DNA of 64,000 nt from JAFDWR01 sp038216655 (GCA_038216655.1 JBBQPZ010000008.1:62001-126000); one strand, 5' to 3'. Positions 51,965 through 61,040 are shown, numbered from the stretch's first letter. Translations and numbers: made by a program. The notes: generated from the sequence alone by a model not told the origin.

Positions 51965-52993
51965 ATGTACCACATCGACTTCGACTCTAATCCCATACAG
52001 CGGGCGCTCGAGAAGAACATGTCCCAGACCGAGTTCCTCCCCATCTACGAGGACGTGCCCGAATACGACCTGGACTGGCTCGTCGAGGGCCTCCTCCCCG
52101 CCGGATACCTCGTCATGCTCGCCGGGCCCCCGAAGTCCGGTAAGTCCTGCCTCGCGACGGCCCTTGCTCTCGCCATCGCGACCGGAACTCCCTTCGCCGG
52201 ACGACCGACGCAACAATCAAGTGTCCTCTGGGTCGCCGCCGAGGAATCGCCCCAGGAGAGATACCAAATCCTGCGCACCAGCCCGCTCGCGGACTCCGCT
52301 TGCCCGCTCTACACCTGCTACAACCGCATCCTGATCGATACCGAAATCGATCTCTTCGGCCTGGATCGCGAAATCCGCTACCACCAGGCCAAGTTCGTCG
52401 TCATCGATCCCCTCCTCGGAGCCATCAGCGGCCGATCGCTCCAGGACAGTTGGAATGCTCGCAAGACCCTGCAAATGCTCAAGAAGCTTTGCAGTCAGCG
52501 CCAGGTAACCGCGCTGGTACTCCACCATCAAAAGCAACGCAACATGCATCGCGCCGGTGTCGCGGACAACGACCAGATCAGCGCCACCGCAAGCATGAAT
52601 ATCGTGCTCCAGTCGAAGTCCAGCCTAATGGCAACCAGCGAGGTACAGGCCGGGGATTCACTCTCCCGAATCGTAACCCTCGATTGCCAGGGCCGCGGGG
52701 ACTGGAGCATCAAGTCCTTGAAACTCTTGAGCCGAGGGCCACTTGACTACTCCGAACTGACCGACCAACGCCACGTTGCCCAACTCGAAAGGGACTGCAC
52801 GCCCTCCGAACTAAAGATCCTCAACCTCCTGCGAGACTGTCCGATGCCGTCGGAGTGGATTCTGGATAAGACGGAGATTTCCGTCGGCACGATCCGAAAC
52901 GCGATCGCAAGACTCCGCAAACGCGGTCTGGTCATGGTTGCCCGCATCGAAGACGGATTAAAGTACTATGGCTTGGTGGACAGTGCAAAGTGA
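51965..52993 (+). CDS. RepA/DnaB-like AAA ATPase with C-terminal winged helix
   Basis: 342 residues from ATG 51965 (324 from ATG 52019, MSQTEFLP). A RecA-fold core has GPPKSGKSC (Walker A), VLWVAAEESPQERY, FVVIDPLLGAISG (Walker B) and ALVLHHQ, as in RepA-like and bacteriophage/plasmid DnaB-type AAA_25 ATPases. The last about 70 residues look like a winged helix (SELKILNLLRD, SVGTIRNAIARLRKRGLV). No primase, integrase or other mobility gene is next to it. It lies inside a segment framed by direct repeats and preceded by hairpin repeats, so horizontal origin is suspected. Confidence 0.8.
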   Translation: MYHIDFDSNPIQRALEKNMSQTEFLPIYEDVPEYDLDWLVEGLLPAGYLVMLAGPPKSGKSCLATALALAIATGTPFAGRPTQQSSVLWVAAEESPQERYQILRTSPLADSACPLYTCYNRILIDTEIDLFGLDREIRYHQAKFVVIDPLLGAISGRSLQDSWNARKTLQMLKKLCSQRQVTALVLHHQKQRNMHRAGVADNDQISATASMNIVLQSKSSLMATSEVQAGDSLSRIVTLDCQGRGDWSIKSLKLLSRGPLDYSELTDQRHVAQLERDCTPSELKILNLLRDCPMPSEWILDKTEISVGTIRNAIARLRKRGLVMVARIEDGLKYYGLVDSAK

Positions 52994-53371
52994 GTTCGTG
53001 AGTTTGTGCGCCTGCCAGTTCCGGCTGTTGAGAAGAGCCGCTGTCCAAGCGGTGGCCTAGCGTTTGAGGGTCGCTACCGGTTTCACCGCGGAGCGGTGAC
53101 AGAAGGTAGCCCGGTGGTCACTCTGGTGACCCCGGGATTGGGACGTTCCACATCCCCGACCCCGGAGGGTGTCGTAGAAAACCTTCGATCATTGGGAAGC
53201 CTTATTCTCAGCCCGCGTTTCTGAACAATCCCGTTCAGGTCGAGGCGGACTCAGATCAGACCGCACGAAGAATTGCAGGGAATTTGCTTGGGGTAGTGCG
53301 TCGTATGATGGAAGATACGTTCACTTCGCTCTCGCGCAGAATTGCGCTCCGACGCCTTCCCTAATCATCCC
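52994..53371. other. 378-bp region with hairpins and the right direct repeat
   Basis: Contains several short dyads (TTCACCGC/GCGGTGA, GGTCAC/GTGACC), a ccccggagggtgtcgtagaa block and the right copy of the 37-38 bp direct repeat (53292-53329). No gene is supported. Confidence 0.6.
53292..53329 (+). repeat. Direct repeat, right copy, containing TATGAT
   Basis: ggtagtgcgtcgtatgatgg then aagatacgttcacttcgc; 43 bp upstream of the caspase-like gene, for which TATGAT is the best -10 candidate. See the left copy at 51652-51688. Confidence 0.8.
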
Positions 53372-54580
53372 ATGCGACTTCTCTCCCGCGGTTCTTCCCT
53401 CTCCCTGATCGCTGTCCTCGCGCTTGCCGCAGCAACGCCGGCGGTAAACCATCGCCGCGAAGCGGCTCCGAAACTGCGGACGCTGATCGTTGGCGGGGGG
53501 CCGAACCTTAGCCACAACCAGGTCGCGATCGAGAGCAATGTGCGCTACATGGGTCGGATGCTGCCAGCGGAGACGCCGACGCGGGTGTTGTTTGCGGACG
53601 GCGATATGAACTCGAAGACCGTGCTGTTCACCGACGAAAAGAGCGCGGCGCAGTACCGGGCACCCAACTTGTTCCGCCTCGACGGACCCGCTCAACTCAC
53701 CAACGTCCAGACGGAGATCGATCAGCTGGCCAAAGACCAGTCCGCGACCCCGAAGACTCCGGTGTTCCTGTATTTCACCGGTCACGGGAGCGGGAACGCG
53801 CAGAGCAACTACACAAACAACCAGTTCGACCTCTGGAGTGGCCAGCGCCTTACCGTTAAGGACCTGTCCACGTCCCTTAAGGCATTCCCGAAAGGGACAC
53901 CGATCACTCTGCTGATGGTGGAGTGTTTCTCCGGCGCGTTTGGGAACCTGCTATTCCAAGACGCCGAACCGACGGGCGAGCTGAACGATCAGCAGATCTG
54001 CGGTTTCTTCGCCAGCGTTCCCCAGCGCGTCGCCGCGGGTTGCACGCCGGAGCTGAACGAGGCCAACTATCGCGACTTCACGGGCTACTTCCTGGCCGCC
54101 CTGACCGGGACGGACCGGCTTGGGAAGCCGGTGACCGGAGCGGATTACAACAAAGACGGGAAGGTCGGGATGAACGAGGCGTTCGCTTATTCGCTCATCA
54201 ACGACGACTCGATCGACACGCCGGTCTGCACGTCGGACTTCTTCCTTCGTCGCTTCGTCACGATCGCCGACGATCAGATGTTCGTCGCGCCGTACTCGGA
54301 CGTCCAGAAGTGGGCGGCCCCGGCTCAACTCGCGGCGCTTGACGCCCTTTCCGCGCACCTTCAACTCACCGGTGAGGATCGGCTGCAGGTCGCGTTCAAC
54401 GAGTTCAGCAAGATGAACATGAACAGCGACCGGGACCGCGACGTTCACCTGCTCCGCTACGTGCGGCTCGGTAAGAGCGTGGTCTTGGCGCATGCGCTGA
54501 ACGGAATGTCGGATCGGAAGCTCAAGAAGCGCTACGCCGACCTGCTGAAGATGGAAGCCGGCAACCCGCTTAAGCCTTGA
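53372..54580 (+). CDS. Secreted caspase-like (C14/metacaspase-type) peptidase domain protein
   Basis: 402 residues. A signal peptide (MRLLSRGSSLSLIAVLALAAATPA) precedes a caspase-hemoglobinase fold: TLIVGGGPNLSHNQ, the catalytic His in YFTGHGSGN and the Cys in LLMVECFSGAFGN. About residues 255-275 there is an EF-hand-like calcium loop (DYNKDGKVGMNEAF). The C-terminal 110 residues are helical and unrecognised. Arg/Lys- or Asn-directed cleavage cannot be told. Export suggests an extracellular or periplasmic protease, unlike cytosolic bacterial caspase effectors in defence. An in-frame ATG at 53342 is possible but would put charged residues before the signal. Confidence 0.82.
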   Translation: MRLLSRGSSLSLIAVLALAAATPAVNHRREAAPKLRTLIVGGGPNLSHNQVAIESNVRYMGRMLPAETPTRVLFADGDMNSKTVLFTDEKSAAQYRAPNLFRLDGPAQLTNVQTEIDQLAKDQSATPKTPVFLYFTGHGSGNAQSNYTNNQFDLWSGQRLTVKDLSTSLKAFPKGTPITLLMVECFSGAFGNLLFQDAEPTGELNDQQICGFFASVPQRVAAGCTPELNEANYRDFTGYFLAALTGTDRLGKPVTGADYNKDGKVGMNEAFAYSLINDDSIDTPVCTSDFFLRRFVTIADDQMFVAPYSDVQKWAAPAQLAALDALSAHLQLTGEDRLQVAFNEFSKMNMNSDRDRDVHLLRYVRLGKSVVLAHALNGMSDRKLKKRYADLLKMEAGNPLKP

Positions 54581-54588
54581 GGCAGACT

Positions 54589-54637
54589 GAGTATTGAAGT
54601 ATTTGAGTATTGAAGTATTTGAGTATTAAGTATTGAG
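54589..54637. repeat. 16-bp AT-rich tandem repeat
   Basis: GAGTATTGAAGTATTT twice exactly (54589-54604, 54605-54620) followed by a degenerate third unit, in the gap before the next gene. Confidence 0.85.
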
Positions 54638-54771
54638 CAGAATGGTGGCTGCTAGCGTGCGAGACCTTCTGGTTCGGACGGACCTAGGCCTCGGGCAATT
54701 ATCTTGACCTTGTAGTTCCATCCTGCTACCATTCTCTCCGAAGCCCCCGATGGCGGGGACAAGGAGCAATT

Positions 54772-55269
54772 ATGAAGCGAGTCATAACGATCATTCTCGG
54801 AGCGCTTGTCGCCTCATGTGCATTTGCGGCGGACCAGACGGCGGAATTTAAGAAGTTCCTGATGTCCGAGCAGGGGGCCATGATCAAGGCCTTTCAGACC
54901 AAGGATATCAGTTGGTTCTATAAGTCTTCGACTCCCGACTTTTCGGAAGTCATGAGCGGCAAGACGACCCAGAAGAAGGAATCCCTCATGGGCCTGAAGC
55001 AGTGGTTCGACATGATGGCAACCATCAAGATTAACAGTGCCGAACTCACCTCAGCCAGCGCGGCGAACGACAAGGGCGTGGCGATGGTGCACGAGAAAAT
55101 GAGCGGCACGATGAAGCCCCAAAAGCCGCACGGCAAGGGCTCGGTCATGGTCATGGAGTCCTGGGAGAAGGAAACCTGGGTCAAGGTCAAAGGCAAGTGG
55201 ATGATTCAGAAGATCGAAGAGGTCAAGCCAAGCGTTACGACCATCGACGGTAAGCCTATGAAGATGTAG
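54772..55269 (+). CDS. Small secreted protein, NTF2/SnoaL-like
   Basis: 165 residues. A signal peptide (VITIILGALVASCAFA) is followed by a domain with a long first helix (EFKKFLMSEQGAMIKAFQTKD), then strands ending WVKVKGKWMIQKIEE, an arrangement like the NTF2-like DUF4440/SnoaL fold. Lys- and Met-rich. AAGGAG is well placed before the ATG, and TACCAT may be the -10 about 40 nt up. The role is unknown. Confidence 0.7.
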   Translation: MKRVITIILGALVASCAFAADQTAEFKKFLMSEQGAMIKAFQTKDISWFYKSSTPDFSEVMSGKTTQKKESLMGLKQWFDMMATIKINSAELTSASAANDKGVAMVHEKMSGTMKPQKPHGKGSVMVMESWEKETWVKVKGKWMIQKIEEVKPSVTTIDGKPMKM

Positions 55270-55329
55270 GTTTCCGGACAGGGTGGGGCACGGAGCCCGG
55301 GCCTCACCCTCATTTAGCTTCGCCCGGCG

Positions 55330-55335
55330 CATACT
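55330..55335 (+). promoter_or_regulatory. -10 box CATACT before the PLP enzyme
   Basis: CATACT ends 6 nt before the GTG start at 55342; leaderless-type spacing that supports GTG as the start. Confidence 0.45.
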
Positions 55336-55341
55336 AGGCGC

Positions 55342-56616
55342 GTGCTTTCCCGTCGCCAACTCTTTTGCACCGCCGTCGCCTCGGCCGCGTTCCGCAACGA
55401 CACCCTCGATGTCATAGAGCGCCTGATCGGTCGCCAAACCTGCGGCTCTTTTGGAGCGGCGGAGGACGAAGATTTCTGGGCACAAATTCAGCAGGCGTTT
55501 GTTCTGGATCGGAACACGATCAACTTCAACAACGGCGGCTGCTCGCCTTCTCCCCGCATTGTTCAAGATGCCTTACGACGCCAGCTCGAGTTCTCCAACC
55601 AGGCACCGAGTAATTACATGTGGCGGATTCTGGAGCCCGAGGTGGAATCGGTCCGCCAGCGCCTGGCTCGGACGTTTGGTTGCGAGACGGAAGAGATTGC
55701 GATCACGCGAAACGCTAGCGAGTCGCTGGAGACCTGCCTGTTCGGCTTCGATCTGAAACCCGGGGACGAGGTCTTGACGACGACGATGGACTACCCGCGG
55801 TTCTTCACCACGCTGCAGCAGCGGGAGCGTCGGGATGGGATCAAGATGGTGCGGGCGACCCCGCCGCCGGTGCCGCACTCGCACGCCGAGCTCACCCATG
55901 CGGTGGAGGAGAAGATCACTGACCGGACAAAGTTGATGCTGGTCTCACAAGTATCGTTTCTGAACGGGCAGATCTTTCCGATCAAGGATCTATGCGCCCT
56001 TGGAGCGAAGCGAGGCATCCCGGTGATCGTGGATGGGGCGCATGCGTTTGCTCAGTTCCCGTTCACCCGACCCGAACTCGGGTGTGAGTATTACGGAGCT
56101 TCGCTGCACAAGTGGCTGATGGCCCCGATCGGCACCGGGCTGCTGTACGTGCGCAAGGATCGGATCAAGGGGCTCTGGCCGTTGATGGCGGCGAGTGCGG
56201 AGCAGGATTCGAATATCCGCAAATTCGAAGAGATCGGCACCCATCCGGCGGCCAACCACAACGCGATCGGGGAGGCTCTGACTTTCCACGAGATGATCGG
56301 CGTGGAGAGGAAGGCGGCGCGGTTCCGTTACCTCCGGCACCGTTGGACGGACCGTTTGGCCGAGTTGAAGAACGTGAAGTTCGCCACAAACCTGGACCCG
56401 CGCCACTCGTGTGCGATCACGACAGTCGCGATCGACGGGATCGTGCCTGGCGACTTGGCGGCTTGGCTGTTGGCGAAGCACTCAGTCTTTGTGACGACGA
56501 TCGGGACGGACGATGTGAAGGGGATCCGGGTGACCCCGAACGTCTACACGACGGTGGATGAGATTGACCGGTTCGCCGAAGCGATGATCACGGCGGCGAC
56601 CAAGGGCATCGCTTAA
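55342..56616 (+). CDS. Class V aminotransferase-fold PLP enzyme (isopenicillin N epimerase-like), probable Tat substrate
   Basis: 424 residues from GTG 55342. The N-terminus SRRQLFCTAVASAA looks like a twin-arginine signal. The PLP fold follows: NFNNGGCSPSP, TRNASESLETCLFG, DEVLTTTMDYPRF, VIVDGAHAFAQ and the Schiff-base lysine in GASLHKWLMAP. Family members are desulfurases, epimerases and transaminases. A periplasmic, folded, cofactor-loaded enzyme would fit Tat export. The substrate is unknown. Confidence 0.85.
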   Translation: MLSRRQLFCTAVASAAFRNDTLDVIERLIGRQTCGSFGAAEDEDFWAQIQQAFVLDRNTINFNNGGCSPSPRIVQDALRRQLEFSNQAPSNYMWRILEPEVESVRQRLARTFGCETEEIAITRNASESLETCLFGFDLKPGDEVLTTTMDYPRFFTTLQQRERRDGIKMVRATPPPVPHSHAELTHAVEEKITDRTKLMLVSQVSFLNGQIFPIKDLCALGAKRGIPVIVDGAHAFAQFPFTRPELGCEYYGASLHKWLMAPIGTGLLYVRKDRIKGLWPLMAASAEQDSNIRKFEEIGTHPAANHNAIGEALTFHEMIGVERKAARFRYLRHRWTDRLAELKNVKFATNLDPRHSCAITTVAIDGIVPGDLAAWLLAKHSVFVTTIGTDDVKGIRVTPNVYTTVDEIDRFAEAMITAATKGIA

Positions 56617-56728
56617 ACCACTCTATTAGTGTTCTTCGCTACTAACGCACTACACGACGACGCCTCTCTTCCCTAACCCTTTTCGGTTGGTATACGCTAG
56701 CACCAGTTCCCGATTCGGAAATCCTCCT

Positions 56729-59700
56729 ATGAAGCTCACGACTGTCCTTTCCTTCGCCCTGATTAGCTCGATCTCTTGGAGCCAAGGCTTTGATCCCGCT
56801 AACTACCGCGAGCTGAGTTGGCGAAACGTCGGACCCACCCGAGGTGGGCGATCGATCGCCTGCACAGGGGTGCGCACCCGACCGAACGAGTACTACTTCG
56901 GTGCGACCGGGGGGGGGCTTTGGAAGTCGACCGACGCGGGTACGACTTGGGGCTGCGTGACGGATGGTTTTCTGAAGAGTTCGTCGGTGGGGGCGGTGGC
57001 GATTAGCGACTCCAACCCCGACGTGGTTTACATCGGCATGGGGGAGCGGGAGATTCGCGGCGACATCTCGGAAGGGGATGGCGTTTACAAGTCCACCGAC
57101 GCGGGCAAGACTTGGGCGCATGTTGGACTTGAGGGAACGCGTACGGTTTCGCGGATCGTCGTCGATCCGAAGAATCCGGACGTCGTTTACGTGGCCGCGC
57201 TCGGACATATCTATGGGGCGGGCCCGGATCGGGGTGTGTTCAAATCGACCGACGGGGGTCGAAGGTGGACCAAGATCCTCTACTCCGGTGATCGGGCCGG
57301 AGCCGTGGAGTTGATCATGGATCCGTCCGACTCGAAGACCCTCTTTGCCGCCACTTGGGAGGCCTGGCGATCGCCTTCATTCATGAACAGCGGCGGCCCG
57401 GGAAGCAAATTCTTCAAGAGCACGGACGCGGGCGCGACTTGGAAGGAGATCACCCAGAACCCGGGATTGCCAAAGGGAACGATCGGCAAGATCGGGATGT
57501 CGGTCTCGGCGGCGAATCCGAAGCGGGTTTACGCGATCGTGGAGGCTGCAGAGGGCGGCATCTTCCGTTCCGATGATGCGGGGGCGACTTGGTCCAAGGT
57601 CAACGATGAGAGCGATTGGCGGCAGCGCGGGTGGTACTTCTCCCACGTTTATGCCGATCCGAAGGTCGCGGACAAGCTGTACTGTCTCAACGTTGGGGCG
57701 GGAGTGTCGAAGGATGGGGGGAAGACCTGGAACTCTCTCCGCACGCCTCACAGCGACAATCACGACCTCTGGATCAACCCCGACGATCCCACCAAGATGA
57801 TCGAGGCGAACGACGGCGGGGCGGCGGTTTCGACCAACTCGGGGGGCTCCTGGAGCCGTGAAGCGTTCGCGACGGCAGCGATTTACCATGTGGTTGCGGA
57901 TAGCCACATTCCTTACCGAATCTATGGCGCGCAGCAGGACAACAGCAGCGTGCGCGTGTCACCTGGCCAAATGACGGCGGGCGGGCTGGACTACGAAGGC
58001 ACGGCGGGCGGCGAGAGCGGCTACATCGCGGTTAAGACCGATGACCCCGACGTCGTGTGGGGCGGCAACTACAGCGGCGACATCACCGAGATCAACGGTC
58101 GCACGAACATGCGCAAGCGGATCGACCCGTGGCCGGAGAATCCGATGGGCCACGCGGCGGCGGACTTGCGGCACCGCATCCAGTGGACGTTCCCGATTGT
58201 CACATCACCGCACGACCCGAACGTGCTTTACAGCGCATCGCAATTTCTGTTGAGGACGGATAACGACGGAGAGAGCTGGAAGCAGATCAGCCCGGATCTG
58301 ACTCGAAACGATCGCTCCAAGCAGGTTTCGTCGGGCGGGCCGCTGACGCAGGACAACACGAGCGTCGAGTATTACGACACGATCTTCACCGTCGCCGAAT
58401 CGCCGGTCAAGAAGGGTGTGATCTGGGTTGGCTCGGACGACGGCTTGATTCATGTCACCCAGAACGGTGGGGGGAGCTGGCAGGATGTGACGCCAAGCGG
58501 GATGCCGCATTGGGGGCGGGTGAGCATGATCGATGCCTCGCCGCACGATCCTGGGACCGCCTACGCCGCGGTCAACAACTATCAGAACGACGATGTTACG
58601 CCGTACATCTATCGAACCCACGACTTCGGCCGGACGTGGACAAAGATCGTGAGCGGGATGCCGATGGGGGCGTTCGCACGGGTTTGCCGAGCGGACTTGC
58701 ATCGGAAGGGTCTGCTTTACGCGGGTACCGAGACGGGCGCATTCGTGAGCTTTGACGATGGCGACAATTGGCAGTCTTTGCAGCTCAACTTGCCGCTCTG
58801 CCCGGTTCATGACCTCTTGTGCAAAGACGACGATCTGATCGCCGCCACTCATGGGCGGTCGTTCTGGATCCTGCACGGCCTCTCCCGCCTTTCGAACTTG
58901 ACGGCGACGATGCCGACGGCGCCGACCCTGTATGCGCCGATCGATCGGTATCGAATTGGGGGCGCGAATGCGACCGTGGATTACTTCCTGCCGAATGCGG
59001 CCAAGAGGGTGGAGTTCGAGTTCTTCAGTCAGTCGGGTGAGAAGCTGGGCTCGACGACCGGCGACACTGAGAAGGGATTCCACACGGTTTCCGCGAGCCT
59101 GTCTCACCCGGGCTTCGGTTCTTTCCCGAACATGATCTTGTGGGCGGGTTTCCCCCGTCCGATATCGGCACCGCCTGGCACCTACACGGTGAAGATGACC
59201 GCGGATGGCATCTCGGATACGAAGAGTTTCCGGCTTGTGAAAGACCCGCGCGTCACCGCCTCGGAGAAGGACCTCGCCGAGCAGTACGACGTAAGCGTAA
59301 AGATCGTCGAGCGCCTCAATGAGGCGAACGGCGCGGTTGTTCGGATTCGCGACATGCGGGCTCAGATCGACAAGGCGGTTGCGGACGCTAAGGGCGATCC
59401 GGATGTCACCAAGGCCGCGGACGTCCTGAAGGCCAAGCTCGCCGCAGTCGAGGGAGAGATCTACCAGGTCAAGAGCAAGAGCGGCGAGGACCCGCTGAAC
59501 TTCCCGATCAAGTTGAACGACAAGCTCGCCGGCGTGGTTGGGGTGATTCAGTCGGGCAGCATGAAGCCTTCGGCGCAAGCCAAGGAAGTGTTCGAGGGCC
59601 TAAGTCGGTTGCTCGACATCCAGCTCAACTTGCTCAAGGGAATCGAGGCGAAGGACGTTGTCGAATTCAATGCGAAGCTGAAGGCGAAGGGCGTGGCGGC

Positions 59701-59782
59701 GATCGTGCCGAAAACTCCTGCCTTGCAGTTCGGTGGTGGCGGCCGACGGGGCGGCGAGGATGACGAGGATAAGGGCCAATGA
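56729..59782 (+). CDS. Large secreted BNR/sortilin-like beta-propeller protein
   Basis: 1017 residues. A signal peptide (MKLTTVLSFALISSISWSQG) is followed by repeated BNR/Asp-box motifs: LWKSTDAGTTWG, VYKSTDAGKTWA, VFKSTDGGRRWT, FFKSTDAGATWK, IFRSDDAGATWS, indicating one or two beta-propellers as in VPS10/sortilin and photosystem-II-assembly-like proteins. The C-terminal 200 residues are helical (coiled-coil-like, DMRAQIDKAVADAKG) and end in a glycine-rich acidic tail (GGGGRRGGEDDEDKGQ). Likely binds rather than cleaves glycans. It overlaps the GH16 gene by 4 bp. Confidence 0.85.
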   Translation: MKLTTVLSFALISSISWSQGFDPANYRELSWRNVGPTRGGRSIACTGVRTRPNEYYFGATGGGLWKSTDAGTTWGCVTDGFLKSSSVGAVAISDSNPDVVYIGMGEREIRGDISEGDGVYKSTDAGKTWAHVGLEGTRTVSRIVVDPKNPDVVYVAALGHIYGAGPDRGVFKSTDGGRRWTKILYSGDRAGAVELIMDPSDSKTLFAATWEAWRSPSFMNSGGPGSKFFKSTDAGATWKEITQNPGLPKGTIGKIGMSVSAANPKRVYAIVEAAEGGIFRSDDAGATWSKVNDESDWRQRGWYFSHVYADPKVADKLYCLNVGAGVSKDGGKTWNSLRTPHSDNHDLWINPDDPTKMIEANDGGAAVSTNSGGSWSREAFATAAIYHVVADSHIPYRIYGAQQDNSSVRVSPGQMTAGGLDYEGTAGGESGYIAVKTDDPDVVWGGNYSGDITEINGRTNMRKRIDPWPENPMGHAAADLRHRIQWTFPIVTSPHDPNVLYSASQFLLRTDNDGESWKQISPDLTRNDRSKQVSSGGPLTQDNTSVEYYDTIFTVAESPVKKGVIWVGSDDGLIHVTQNGGGSWQDVTPSGMPHWGRVSMIDASPHDPGTAYAAVNNYQNDDVTPYIYRTHDFGRTWTKIVSGMPMGAFARVCRADLHRKGLLYAGTETGAFVSFDDGDNWQSLQLNLPLCPVHDLLCKDDDLIAATHGRSFWILHGLSRLSNLTATMPTAPTLYAPIDRYRIGGANATVDYFLPNAAKRVEFEFFSQSGEKLGSTTGDTEKGFHTVSASLSHPGFGSFPNMILWAGFPRPISAPPGTYTVKMTADGISDTKSFRLVKDPRVTASEKDLAEQYDVSVKIVERLNEANGAVVRIRDMRAQIDKAVADAKGDPDVTKAADVLKAKLAAVEGEIYQVKSKSGEDPLNFPIKLNDKLAGVVGVIQSGSMKPSAQAKEVFEGLSRLLDIQLNLLKGIEAKDVVEFNAKLKAKGVAAIVPKTPALQFGGGGRRGGEDDEDKGQ

Positions 59783-60555
59783 TGTTAGTGCTTGGTGCCT
59801 TGCTGATGGCAACGGCACCCAAATGGAAGATGACCTTCAACGACGAGTTCGACGGGGCGGCCAACTCGGCCCCATCGACCGTTCGGTGGACCCGCGACCT
59901 CGGCGGTGGCGGATTCGGCAATAACGAACTCGAGAGTTACACCGCGGGTAACAAGAACGCCTTCCTCGACGGGCATGGCAATCTCGTCATCGAGGCGCGC
60001 AAGGAGCCGGCCCACGGCAGCGACAACATCCGGCGCGACTACAGTTCGGCGCGACTCAAGAGTGGCGGGTTGTTCTCCCAAACCTACGGCAAGTTCGAGG
60101 CGCGCGCGAAGCTTCCGCGCGGCAAAGGAATCTGGCCGGCGATCTGGTTGTTGGGTGACAACATCGGGACGGTCGGGTGGCCGACTTGCGGGGAGATCGA
60201 TATCCTCGAGTCAATCGGCGCGAAGGCGGACATTGCCTACGGCACCCTTCACGGGCCGGGTTACTCCGGAGGTGGGGGCAAGCAAGGCAAATTCCTTTCC
60301 AAGGAATCGCTTGCAGACAAGTTCCACGTCTACGGGATCGAGTGGGAGCCGGAAGTCATCCGCTGGTATGTGGATGGCAATCTCTACTACACGGTGACGC
60401 CAAAGGATTTGGGCTCGAACAAATGGGTTTTCGACAAGCCGCAGTTCCTGATCATGAACCTCGCGGTCGGCGGTGGTTGGCCCGGGAATCCGGACGAGAC
60501 CACTGTCTTCCCGCAGCGGCTCGTGGTTGACTACGTTCGGGTCTATCAGCGCTAA
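59779..60555 (+). CDS. GH16-family beta-glucanase
   Basis: 258 residues. A short N-terminal hydrophobic stretch (MMLVLGALLMATA) may act as a signal. The GH16 jelly roll shows FNDEFDG, NNELESYTAGNKNAF, YGKFEARAKLPRGKGIWPAIWLLG in pieces, and the catalytic GEIDILES (Glu-x-Asp-x-x-Glu). It should hydrolyse beta-1,3 or mixed-linkage glucans (laminarinase type). Translationally coupled to the large propeller protein. Confidence 0.92.
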   Translation: MMLVLGALLMATAPKWKMTFNDEFDGAANSAPSTVRWTRDLGGGGFGNNELESYTAGNKNAFLDGHGNLVIEARKEPAHGSDNIRRDYSSARLKSGGLFSQTYGKFEARAKLPRGKGIWPAIWLLGDNIGTVGWPTCGEIDILESIGAKADIAYGTLHGPGYSGGGGKQGKFLSKESLADKFHVYGIEWEPEVIRWYVDGNLYYTVTPKDLGSNKWVFDKPQFLIMNLAVGGGWPGNPDETTVFPQRLVVDYVRVYQR

Positions 60556-61013
60556 TCGAGTTCGGTGCGCTTGTGTTCGAGGATTTCGAGCATGACCCCG
60601 AATTGAGGCACGCCGTCGAAGTAGGCGTACTGCCCGTCGCCCATATCGCCTCGCATGATGAGGGGGGCTCCGTGCTCGTCGAGGGTCGCGACGGTCTCCT
60701 TCATGTCTTCGGTCCAGAAGGCGAGATGGTGGACCCGTTCGCCCTTCAAATCAAAGTCTTCCGCCCAAGCCGAGTCCACGCCGATCGGCTGGATGAGCTC
60801 CAACTGCACGTCGCCCATGTCGAAGAAGGCGAGTTTTGCTTTGGCGTTCGTGCGTTTGCCGCGGTAGTTGAGGCGGACCTCCTCGCCGGGCAGGGTTTCG
60901 ATGATATCGGGCTCGGCGACACCCAAAAGGGCGGCAAATCGAGCTCGAGAAACTAGCATATCGGCGACGACGATCGCGACTTGCGCGAGCTTGGTGTTGC
61001 GAAGAGCGGCCAT
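60552..61013 (-). CDS. VOC/glyoxalase-family protein
   Basis: 153 residues, a single VOC domain: TKLAQVAIVVADMLVSRARFAALLG, VQLELIQPIG, VHHLAFWTEDM and VMLEILEHK. The His, Glu, His and Glu positions are consistent with metal binding as in methylmalonyl-CoA epimerase or glyoxalase relatives. Substrate not determined. It overlaps the convergent GH16 gene by 4 bp. ATG is 5 nt below CATAAT. Confidence 0.85.
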   Translation of the reverse strand: MAALRNTKLAQVAIVVADMLVSRARFAALLGVAEPDIIETLPGEEVRLNYRGKRTNAKAKLAFFDMGDVQLELIQPIGVDSAWAEDFDLKGERVHHLAFWTEDMKETVATLDEHGAPLIMRGDMGDGQYAYFDGVPQFGVMLEILEHKRTELD

Positions 61014-61018
61014 CGCCC

Positions 61019-61024
61019 ATTATG
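61019..61024 (-). promoter_or_regulatory. -10 box CATAAT of the VOC gene
   Basis: CATAAT is 5 nt before ATG 61013. The divergent box TAAACT is only 10 bp away, so the two promoters share a 33-bp gap. Confidence 0.4.
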
Positions 61025-61034
61025 GCGGGGCGGC

Positions 61035-61040
61035 TAAACT
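61035..61040 (+). promoter_or_regulatory. -10 box TAAACT of the nucleotidyltransferase gene
   Basis: TAAACT lies 6 nt before the GTG start at 61047; leaderless-type spacing. Confidence 0.45.

Noticed and set aside
50810..54580. Defence island (caspase plus ATPase plus kinase)
   Set aside because: The caspase-like protein has a signal peptide, the ATPase is RepA-like rather than STAND/NLR, and no sensor or nuclease is nearby.
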